Assembly: GCA_037013495.1 (NCBI GenBank)
Contig: JAZDXN010000029.1
Span: forward strand, 4,290,501 to 4,354,500
Direction of reading: 5' to 3'
DNA length: 64,000 nucleotides
Source of the DNA: Hippophae tibetana
Taxonomy: Eukaryota; Streptophyta; Magnoliopsida; Rosales; Elaeagnaceae
Numbering within the stretch: position 1 is the first letter of the stretch; each line of letters opens with the position of its first letter. Both the position numbers and the translations under genes were made by a program. The notes below the pieces were generated by a model that worked only from the letters and a program-made list of their open reading frames with translations, was not told the origin of the DNA and ran no database searches. Below, one piece after another: positions 53,501 to 63,985 of this stretch.

Positions 53501-53937
53501 AAAAACAATATTTGATAAATCGAAGTTTTACCTTTAAACGGGTATAACGTTTGACTCGTGTGTCAAAACGTCTATTATAATAAATCAAACAAAAGGTCGT
53601 ATCGATTTCCATAATCTTAGCTGGCCTGGGTATAGAAGTTCATTACTTGATCCTAAATTATATTATTTACATCACTTATCGAGGGTTTCCAATTTTTGTT
53701 ACGTATTTTACATTTCTTATTTAATTCAATAGAGTTGTAATGAAGATAGATGAGTCAACCAAGAGTATGTTTAAAAATATTCTAATGAATCTTAATATAA
53801 TACAAATAATTTCAAGATCCAATAAAAGAAATGAGAAGAAAAAAAGAAAAGGAGTGCTACTTTTTAACGTTTTCCAAAACATATTTGAGAAATAGGAGTT
53901 GTAGCTTGAAACGGTCATAACTTTTGACTCGTGTGTC
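49456..53937. repeat. HOR-VII: six B-C dimers, 747 bp each
   Basis: Monomer starts: 49456 B, 49830 C, 50203 B, 50577 C, 50950 B, 51324 C, 51697 B, 52071 C, 52444 B, 52818 C, 53191 B, 53565 C. It is a strict alternation of type-2 and type-1 at exactly 747 bp. The C monomers come in two versions, with TTTCAAGATCC or TTTCATGATCC and with ACATTTCTTATTT or ACATTTTTTATTT, in patterns suggesting partial tetramer copying (51324, 52818 and 53565 share both marks). The first dimers overlap the end of HOR-VI. Confidence 0.9.
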
Positions 53938-54310
53938 AAAACGTCTATTATAATAAATCAAACCAAAGGTCGTATCGATATCCATAATCTTAGCTGACCT
54001 GGCTATAGAAATTCATTACTTGATCCTAAATTCTATCATTTACATCACTTATCGAGGGTTTAAAGTTTTTGTCACATATTTTACATTTTTGGTTTTATTC
54101 AATAGAGTTGTAATTAAGATAGATGAGTCGACCAAGAGTATGTTGAAAAATATTCTAATGAATCTTAATATAATACAAATAATTTTATGATCCAATAAAA
54201 GAAATGAGAAGAAAAAAAGAAAAGGAGTGCTACTTTTTAACGTTTTCCAAAACATATTTGAGAAATAGGAGTTGTAGCTTGAAACGGTCATAACTTTTGA
54301 CTCGTGTGTC
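53938..54310 (+). repeat. Single A monomer linking HOR-VII and HOR-VIII
   Basis: Ordinary A with private marks GTAATTAAGATAG and AATTTTATGATCC. Its tail reads TCATATCGAATTCC and GAACTGGC, the usual lead into D. It has no closer partner in the window at this position. Confidence 0.82.
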
Positions 54311-55426
54311 AAAACGTCTATTATAATAAATCAAACCAAAGGTCATATCGAATTCCATAATCTTAGCTGAACTGGCTATAGAAATTCTTTAGTTGATCCT
54401 AAATTCTATCATTTACATCACTTATCGAGGGTTTAAAGTTTTTGTCACATATTTTACATTTTTGGTTTTATTCAACAGAGTTGTAATGAAGATGGATGGG
54501 CCGACCAAGTGTATGTTTAAAAATAAACTAAGGTCTAAGAATATAATAAAATAATTTCATGATCCAATTAAAGAATTGAGAAGAAAAAAGAAGAGGCGTG
54601 CTACTCTTCAAGGTTTTAAAAAACAATATTTGATAAATCAAAGTTTTACCTTTAAACGGGCATAACGTTTGACTCGTGTGTCAAAACGTCAATTATAATA
54701 AATCAAACCAAACGTCGTATCGATTTCCATAATCTTAGCTGACCTTCCTATAGAAATTCATTACTTGATCCTAAATTCCATCATTTACATCACTTATCGA
54801 GGGTTTAAAGTATGTCACATATTTTACATTTTTGGTTTTATTCAATAGAGTTGCAATGAAGATAGATGATTCGACCAACAATATATTTAAAAATATTCTA
54901 ATGAATATTAATATAATACAAATAATTTCGTCATCCAATAAAAGAAATGAGAAGAAAAAAGAAAAGGAGTTCTACTTTTTAACGTTTTCCAAAACATATT
55001 TGAGAAATAGGAGTTGTAGCTTGAAACGGTAATAACTTTTGACTCGTGTGTCAAAACATCTATTATAATAAATCAATGCAAAGGTCATATCTATATCCAT
55101 AAAATGAGGTGACCTGGCTATAGAAATTCATTACTTCATCCTAAATTCTATCATTTACATCAATTATCGAGAGTTTAAAGTTTTTGTCACATATTTTACA
55201 ATTTTGGTTTTATTCAATATAGTTGCAATGAAGATGAATGAGCCGACCAAGAGTATGTTTAAAAATAAACTAATGACTAAGAATATAATACAAATAATTT
55301 CATAATCCAATTAAAGAAATGAGAATAAAAAAGAAGAGGCGTGCTACCGTTCAAAGTTTTAAAAAAACAATATTTGATAAATCGAAGGTTTACCTTTAAA
55401 CGGGTATAACGTTTGACTCGTGTGTC

Positions 55427-55797
55427 AAAACGTCTATTATAATAAATCAAACCAAAGGTCGTATCAATTTCCATAATCTTAGCTGGCCTGGCTATAGAAA
55501 TTCATTACTTGATCCTAAATTCCATCATTTACATCACTTATCGAGGGTTTAAAGTTTGTCACATATTTTACATTTTTGGTTTTATTCAATAGAGTTGTAA
55601 TGAAGATAGATAATTCGACCAAGAGAATGTTTAAAAATATTCTAATGAATCTTAATATAATACAAATAATTTCATGATCCAATAAAAGAAATGAGAAGAA
55701 AAAAAGAAAAGAAGTGCTACTTTTTAACGTTTTCCAAAACATATTTGAGAAATAGGAGTTGTAGCTTCAAACGGTCATAACTTTTGACTCGTTTGTC
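55427..55797 (+). repeat. Satellite monomer subtype E' (371 bp)
   Basis: Type-1 body with GGTTTAAAGTTTGTCAC (two bases shorter than A), GATAGATAATTCGACC and GAAAAGAAGTGC. Copies with the same short start begin at 58776 and 61008. A relative with GATGATTCGACC, ATGTGTAAAAATATTC and an extra A in the purine tract (372 bp) starts at 56543, 59520 and 62124. It is limited to the right-hand block. Confidence 0.78.
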
Positions 55798-56170
55798 AAA
55801 ACGTCTATTATAATAAATCAAACCAAAGGTCGTATCGATATCCATAATCTTAGCTGACCTGGCTATAGAAATTCATTACTTGATCCTAAATTCTATGATT
55901 TACATCACTTATCGAGGGTTTAAAGTTTTTGTCACATATTTTACATTTTTGGTTTTATTCAATAGAGTTGTAATGAAGATAGATGAGTCGACCAAGAGTA
56001 TGTTGAAAAATATTCTAATGAATCTTAATATAATACAAATAATTTCATGATCCAATAAAAGAAATGAGAAGAAAAAAAGAAAAGGAGTGCTACTTTTTAA
56101 CGTTTTCCAAAACATATTTGAGAAATAGGAGTTGTAGCTTGAAACGGTCATAACTTTTGACTCGTCTGTC

Positions 56171-56542
56171 AAAACGTCTATTATAATAAATCAAACCAAA
56201 GGTCGTATCGATATCCATAATCTTAGCTGCCTGGCTATAGAAATTCATTACTTGATCCTAAATTCTATCATTTACATCACTTATCGAGGGTTTAAAGTTT
56301 TTGTCACATATTTTACATTTTTGGTTTTATTCAACATAGTTGCAATGAAGATGGATGAGCCGACCAAGTGTATGTTTAAAAATGAACTAATGACTAAGAA
56401 TATAATACAAATAATTTCATGATCCAATTAAAGAAATGAGAATAAAAAAGAGGAGGCGTGCTACCGTTCAAAGTTTTAAAAAACAATATTTGATAAATTG
56501 AAGTTTTATATTTAAACGGGTATAACGTTTGATTCGTGTGTC
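56171..56542 (+). repeat. Satellite monomer subtype B' (372 bp)
   Basis: A B/D intermediate. It has CAACATAGTTGCAATG, GATGGATGAGCCGACC, AAAAATGAACTAATGAC, a body with GAAGTTTTATATTTAAACGGG, and here GTTTGATTCGTG in the dyad. Relatives start at 59147, 61752 and 63242; those at 59147 and 63242 have TCATTATCC and GAAGTGGCG. It is limited to 56-64 kb. Confidence 0.78.
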
Positions 56543-57656
56543 AAAACGTCTATTATAATAAATCAAACCAAAGGTCGTATCGATTTCCATAATCTTAGCT
56601 GACCTGGCTATAGAAATTCATTACTTGATCCTAAATTCCATCATTTACATCACTTATCGAGGGTTTAAAGTTTGTCACATATTTTACATTTTTGGTTTTA
56701 TTCAATAGAGTTGTAATGAAGATAGATGATTCGACCAAGAGTATGTGTAAAAATATTCTAATGACTCTTAATATAATACAAATAATTTCATGATCCAATA
56801 AAAGAAATGTGAAGAAAAAAAAGAAAAGGAGTGCTACTTTTTAACGTTTTCCAAAACATATTTGAGAAATAGGTGTTGTAGCTTGAAACGGTCATAACTT
56901 TTGACTCGTGTGTCAAAACGTCTATTATAATAAATCAAACCAAAGGTCGTATCGATATCCAGAATCTTAGCTGACCTGTCTACAGAAATTCATTACTTGA
57001 TACTTAATTCTATCATATACATCACTTATCAAGGGTTTAAAGTTTTTGTCACATATTTTACATTTTTGGTTTTATTCAACAGAGTTGTAATGAAGATGGA
57101 TGGGCCGACCAAGTGTATGTTTAAAAATAAACTAAGGTCTAAGAATATAATAAAATAATTTCATGATCCAATTAAAGAATTGAGAAGAAAAAAGAAGAGG
57201 CGTGCTACTCTTCAAGGTTTTAAAAAACAATATTTGATAAATCAAAGTTTTACCTTTAAACGGGCATAACGTTTGACTCGTGTGTCAAAACGTCAATTAT
57301 AATAAATCAAACCAAACGTCGTATCGATTTCCATAATCTTAGCTGACCTTCCTATAGAAATTCATTACTTGATCCTAAATTCCATCATTTACATCACTTA
57401 TCGAGGGTTTAAAGTATGTCACATATTTTACATTTTTGGTTTTATTCAATAGAGTTGCAATGAAGATAGATGATTCGACCAAGAATATATTTAAAAATAT
57501 TCTAATGAATATTAATATAATACAAATAATTTCGTCATCCAATAAAAGAAATGAGAAGAAAAAAGAAAAGGAGTTCTACTTTTTAACGTTTTCCAAAACA
57601 TATTTGAGAAATAGGAGTTGTAGCTTGAAACGGTAATAACTTTTGACTCGTGTGTC

Positions 57657-58029
57657 AAAACATCTATTATAATAAATCAATGCAAAGGTCATATCTATAT
57701 CCATAAAATGAGGTGACCTGGCTATAGAAATTCATTACTTGATCCTAAATTCTATCATTTACATCACTTATCGAGGGTTTAAAGTTTTTGTCACATATTT
57801 TACATTTTTGGTATTATTCAACAGAGTTGTAATGAAGATCGATGAGCCGCCCAAGTGTATGAGTGAAAATAAACTAATGACTAAGAATATAATACAAATA
57901 ATTTCATGATCCAATTAAAGAAATGAGAAGAAAAAAGAAGAGGCGTGCTACTGTTCAAAGCTTTAAAAAACAATATTTGATAAATCGAAGTTTTACCTTT
58001 AAACGGGCATAACGTTTGACTCGTGTGCC
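57657..58029 (+). repeat. Satellite monomer subtype D'' (373 bp)
   Basis: Type-2 monomer with GGTATTATTCAACAGAG, GATCGATGAGCCGCCC, ATGAGTGAAAATAAAC, CTACTGTTC and CAAAGCTTTAAAAAAC. The dyad reads GTGTGCCAAAA here, a one-base arm mismatch. The partner copy is at 62496-62868, with GTGTGTCAAAA. The rare bases make it a good marker for aligning the two right-hand HOR units. Confidence 0.8.
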
Positions 58030-61000
58030 AAAACGTCTATTATAATAAATCAAACCAAAGGTCGTATCGATTTCCATAATCTTAGCTGGCCTGCCTATAG
58101 AAATTCATTACTTGATCCTAAATTCCATCATTTACATCACTTATCGAGGGTTTCCAATTTTTGTTACGTATTTTACATTTTTTATTTAATTCAATAGAGT
58201 TGTAATGAAGATAGATGAGTCCACCAAGAGTATGTTTAAAAATATTCTAATGAATCTTAATATAATATAAATAATTTCATGATCCAACAAAAGAAATGAG
58301 AAGAAAAAAAGAAAAGGAGTGCTACCTTTTAACGTTTTCCGAAACATATTTGAGAAATAGGAGTTGTAGCTTGAAACGGTCATAACTTTTGACTCGTGTG
58401 TCAAAACGTCAATTATAATAAATCAAACCAAAGGTCGTATCGATATCCATAATCTTAGCTGACCTGGCTATAAAAATTCATTAGCTGATCCTAAATTCTA
58501 TCTTTTACATCACTTATCGAGGGTTTAAAGTTTTTGTCACATATTTTACATTTTTGGTTTTGTTCAACAGAGTTGTAATGAAGATGGATGAGCCGACCAA
58601 GTGTATGTTTAAAAATAAACTAATGACTAAGAATATAATACAAATAATTTCATGATCCAATTAAAGAAATGAGAAGAAAAAAGAAGAGGCGTGCTACTCT
58701 TCAAAGTTTTAAAAAACAATATTTGATAAATCAAAGTTTTACCTTTTAACGGGCATAACGTTTAACTCGTGTGTCAAAACGTCTATTATAATAAATCAAA
58801 CCAAAGGTCGTATCGATTTCCATAATCTTAGCTAGCCTGGCTATAGAAATTCATTACTTGATCCTAAATTCCATCATTTACATGACTTATCGAGGGTTTA
58901 AAGTTTGTCACATATTTTACATTTTTGGTTTTATTCAATAGAGTTGTAATGAAGATAGATAATTCGACCAAGAGTATGTTTAAAAATATTCTAATGAATC
59001 TTAATATAATACAAATAATTTCAAGATCCAATAAAAGAAATGAGCAGAAAAAAAGAAAAGAAGTGCTACTTTTTAACGTTTTCCAAAACATATTTGAGAA
59101 ATAGGAGTTGTAGCTTGAAACGGTCATAACTTTTGACTCGTCTGTCAAAACGTCTATTATAATAAATCAAACCAAAGGTCGTATCGATATCCATAATCTT
59201 AGCTGACCTGGCTATAGAAATTCTTTAGTTGATCCTAAATTCTATCATTTACATCACTTATCGAGGGTTTAAAGTTTTTGTCACATATTTTGCATTTTGG
59301 GTTTTATTCAATATAGTTGCAATGAAGATGGATGAGCCGACCAAGTGTATGTTTAAAAATGAACTAATGACTAAGAATACAATACAAATAATTTCATTAT
59401 CCAATTAAAGAAATGAGAATAAAAAAGAAGTGGCGTGCTACCGTTCAAAGTTTTAAAAAACAATATTTGATAAATCGAAGTTTTATATTTAAACGGGTAT
59501 AACTTTTGACTCGTGTGTCAAAACGTCTATTATAATAAATCAAACCAAAGGTCGTATCGATTTCCATAATCTTAGCCGACCTGACTATAGAAATTCATTA
59601 CTTGATCCTAAATTCCATCATTTACATCACTTATCGAGGGTTTAAAGTTTGTCACATATTTTACATTTTTGGTTTTATTCAATAGAGTTGCAATGAAGAT
59701 AGATGATTCGACCAAGAGTATGTGTAAAAATATTCTAATGAATCTTAATATAATACAAATAATTTCATGATCCAATAAAAGAAATTAGAAGAAAAAAAAG
59801 AAAAGGAGTGCTACTTTTTAACGTTTTCCAAAACATATTTGAGAAATAGGAGTTGTAGCTTGAAACGGTCATAACTTTTGACTCGTGTGTCAAAACGTCT
59901 ATTATAATAAATCAAACCAAAGGTCATATCGAATTCCATAATCTTAGCTGAACTGGCTATAGAAATTCTTTAGTTGATCCTAAATTCTATCATTTACATC
60001 ACTTATCGAGGGTTTAAAGTTTTTGTCACATATTTTACATTTTTGGTTTTATTCAACAGAGTTGTAATGAAGATGGATGGGCCGACCAAGTGTATGTTTA
60101 AAAATAAACTAAGGTCTAAGAATATAATAAAATAATTTCATGATCCAATTAAAGAATTGAGAAGAAAAAAGAAGAGGCGTGCTACTCTTCAAGGTTTTAA
60201 AAAACAATATTTGATAAATCAAAGTTTTACCTTTAAACGGGCATAACGTTTGACTCGTGTGTCAAAACGTCAATTATAATAAATCAAACCAAACGTCGTA
60301 TCGATTTCCATAATCTTAGCTGACCTTCCTATAGAAATTCATTACTTGATCCTAAATTCCATCATTTACATCACTTATCGAGGGTTTAAAGTATGTCACA
60401 TATTTTACATTTTTGGTTTTATTCAATAGAGTTGCAATGAAGATAGATGATTCGACCAACAATATATTTAAAAATATTCTAATGAATATTAATATAATAC
60501 AAATAATTTCGTCATCCAATAAAAGAAATGAGAAGAAAAAAGAAAAGGAGTTCTACTTTTTAACGTTTTCCAAAACATATTTGAGAAATAGGAGTTGTAG
60601 CTTGAAACGGTAATAACTTTTGACTCGTGTGTCAAAACATCTATTATAATAAATCAATGCAAAGGTCATATCTATATCCATAAAATGAGGTGACCTGGCT
60701 ATAGAAATTCATTACTTGATCCTAAATTCTATCATTTACATCAATTATCGAGAGTTTAAAGTTTTTGTCACATATTTTACAATTTTGGTTTTATTCAATA
60801 TAGTTGCAATGAAGATGAATGAGCCGACCAAGAGTATGTTTAAAAATAAACTAATGACTAAGAATATAATACAAATAATTTCATAATCCAATTAAAGAAA
60901 TGAGAATAAAAAAGAAGAGGCGTGCTACCGTTCAAAGTTTTAAAAAAACAATATTTGATAAATCGAAGTTTTACCTTTAAACGGGTATAACGTTTGACTC

Positions 61001-62598
61001 GTGTGTCAAAACGTCTATTATAATAAATCAAACCAAAGGTCGTATCAATTTCCATAATCTTAGCTGGCCTGGCTATAGAAATTCATTACTTGATCCTAAA
61101 TTCCATCATTTACATCACTTATCGAGGGTTTAAAGTTTGTCACATATTTTACATTTTTGGTTTTATTCAATAGAGTTGTAATGAAGATAGATAATTCGAC
61201 CAAGAGAATGTTTAAAAATATTCTAATGAATCTTAATATAATACAAATAATTTCATGATCCAATAAAAGAAATGAGAAGAAAAAAAGAAAAGAAGTGCTA
61301 CTTTTTAACGTTTTCCAAAACATATTTGAGAAATAGGAGTTGTAGCTTCAAACGGTCATAACTTTTGACTCGTTTGTCAAAACGTCTATTATAATAAATC
61401 AAACCAAAGGTCGTATCGATATCCATAATCTTAGCTGACCTGGCTATAGAAATTCATTACTTGATCCTAAATTCTATGATTTACATCACTTATCGAGGGT
61501 TTAAAGTTTTTGTCACATATTTTACATTTTTGGTTTTATTCAATAGAGTTGTAATGAAGATAGATGAGTCGACCAAGAGTATGTTGAAAAATATTCTAAT
61601 GAATCTTAATATAATACAAATAATTTCATGATCCAATAAAAGAAATGAGAAGAAAAAAAGAAAAGGAGTGCTACTTTTTAACGTTTTCCAAAACATATTT
61701 GAGAAATAGGAGTTGTAGCTTGAAACGGTCATAACTTTTAACTCGTCTGTCAAAACGTCTATTATAATAAATCAAACCAAAGGTCGTATCGATATCCATA
61801 ATCTTAGCTGCCTGGCTATAGAAATTCATTACTTGATCCTAAATTCTATCATTTACATCACTTATCGAGGGTTTAAAGTTTTTGTCACATATTTTACATT
61901 TTTGGTTTTATTCAACATAGTTGCAATGAAGATGGATGAGCCGACCAAGTGTATGTTTAAAAATGAACTAATGACTAAGAATATAATACAAATAATTTCA
62001 TGATCCAATTAAAGAAATGAGAATAAAAAAGAGGAGGCGTGCTACCGTTCAAAGTTTTAAAAAACAATATTTGATAAATTGAAGTTTTATATTTAAACGG
62101 GTATAACGTTTGATTCGTGTGTCAAAACGTCTATTATAATAAATCAAACCAAAGGTCGTATCGATTTCCATAATCTTAGCTGACCTGGCTATAGAAATTC
62201 ATTACTTGATCCTAAATTCCATCATTTACATCACTTATCGAGGGTTTAAAGTTTGTCACATATTTTACATTTTTGGTTTTATTCAATAGAGTTGTAATGA
62301 AGATAGATGATTCGACCAAGAGTATGTGTAAAAATATTCTAATGACTCTTAATATAATACAAATAATTTCATGATCCAATAAAAGAAATGTGAAGAAAAA
62401 AAAGAAAAGGAGTGCTACTTTTTAACGTTTTCCAAAACATATTTGAGAAATAGGTGTTGTAGCTTGAAACGGTCATAACTTTTGACTCGTGTGTCAAAAC
62501 GTCTATTATAATAAATCAAACCAAAGGTCGTATCGATATCCAGAATCTTAGCTGACCTGTCTACAGAAATTCATTACTTGATACTTAATTCTATCATA

Positions 62599-62611
62599 TA
62601 CATCACTTATC
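62599..62611. other. Unequal-crossover junction, 742-bp loss
   Basis: Left of 62599 the sequence has marks of 57.0 kb (GATACTTAATTC, TCATATACATC). From 62612 on it has marks of 57.77 kb (TATCGAGGG, GGTATTATTC, GATCGATGAGCCGCCC). The exchange lies in the 13 bases shared by both parents. It removes one D-E dimer relative to unit 1. Confidence 0.86.
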
Positions 62612-63119
62612 GAGGGTTTAAAGTTTTTGTCACATATTTTACATTTTTGGTATTATTCAACAGAGTTGTAATGAAGATCGATGAGCCGCCCAAGTGTATG
62701 AGTGAAAATAAACTAATGACTAAGAATATAATACAAATAATTTCATGATCCAATTAAAGAAATGAGAAGAAAAAAGAAGAGGCGTGCTACTGTTCAAAGC
62801 TTTAAAAAACAATATTTGATAAATCGAAGTTTTACCTTTAAACGGGCATAACGTTTGACTCGTGTGTCAAAACGTCTATTATAATAAATCAAACCAAAGG
62901 TCGTATCGATTTCCATAATCTTAGCTGGCCTGCCTATAGAAATTCATTACTTGATCCTAAATTCCATCATTTACATCACTTATCGAGGGTTTCCAATTTT
63001 TGTTACGTATTTTACATTTTTTATTTAATTCAATAGAGTTGTAATGAAGATAGATGAGTCCACCAAGAGTATGTTTAAAAATATTCTAATGAATCTTAAT
63101 ATAATATAAATAATTTCAT

Positions 63120-63126
63120 GATCCAA
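63120..63126. other. Unequal-crossover junction, 744-bp loss
   Basis: To the left, TAATATAAATAATTTCATG matches the C monomer near 58.27 kb. From 63127, CCAATAAAAG with GAGCAGAAAAAAAG and GAAAAGAAGTGC matches the E' monomer near 59.04 kb. The exchange is confined to seven shared bases. Confidence 0.85.
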
Positions 63127-63985
63127 TAAAAGAAATGAGCAGAAAAAAAGAAAAGAAGTGCTACTTTTTAACGTTTTCCAAAACATATTTGAGAAATAGG
63201 AGTTGTAGCTTGAAACGGTCATAACTTTTGACTCATCTGTCAAAACGTCTATTATAATAAATCAAACCAAAGGTCGTATCGATATCCATAATCTTAGCTG
63301 ACCTGGCTATAGAAATTCTTTAGTTGATCCTAAATTCTATCATTTACATCACTTATCGAGGGTTTAAAGTTTTTGTCACATATTTTGCATTTTGGGTTTT
63401 ATTCAATATAGTTGCAATGAAGATGGATGAGCCGACCAAGTGTATGTTTAAAAATGAACTAATGACTAAGAATACAATACAAATAATTTCATTATCCAAT
63501 TAAAGAAATGAGAATAAAAAAGAAGTGGCGTGCTACCGTTCAAAGTTTTAAAAAACAATATTTGATAAATCGAAGTTTTATATTTAAACGGGTATAACTT
63601 TTGACTCGTGTGTCAAAACGTCTATTATAATAAATCAAACCAAAGGTCGTATCGATTTCCATAATCTTAGCTAGCCTGGCTATAGAAATTCATTACTTCA
63701 TCCTAAATTCCATCATTTACATGACTTATCGAGGGTTTAAAGTTTGTCACATATTTTACATTTTTGGTTTTATTCAATAGAGTTGCAATGAAGATGGATG
63801 AGCCGACCAAGTGTATGTTTAAAAATATTCTAATGAATCTTAATATAATACAAATAATTTCATGATCCTATAAAAGAAATGAGAAGAAAAAAAGAAAAGG
63901 AGTGCTACTTTTTAACGTTTTCCAAAATATATTTGAGAAATAGGAGTTGTAGCTTGAAACGGTCATAACTTTTGACTCGGGTGTC

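Larger units (their letters stand above)
54311..59891. repeat. HOR-VIII unit 1: 15-mer, 5581 bp
   Basis: Monomer starts: 54311 D, 54683 E, 55053 B, 55427 E', 55798 A, 56171 B', 56543 E', 56915 D, 57287 E, 57657 D'', 58030 C, 58403 D'', 58776 E', 59147 B', 59520 E'. The second D'' (58403) is closer to D, with GTTTTGTTCAACAG. The block has the most subtype variety in the window. The D-E pair at 54311-55052 is repeated at 56915-57656 with few differences. Confidence 0.85.
59892..63985. repeat. HOR-VIII unit 2: shortened to 11 monomers, 4094 bp
   Basis: Monomer starts: 59892 D, 60264 E, 60634 B, 61008 E', 61379 A, 61752 B', 62124 E', 62496 D'', 62869 C, 63242 B', 63615 E'. The first seven follow unit 1 at +5581, then the offset drops to +4839 at about 62.6 kb and to +4095 at about 63.12 kb. 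Two dimers, of 742 and 744 bp, are absent relative to unit 1. The last monomer is itself mosaic: GCAATGAAGATGGATGAGCC joined to AAAAATATTCTAATG. Confidence 0.86.
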
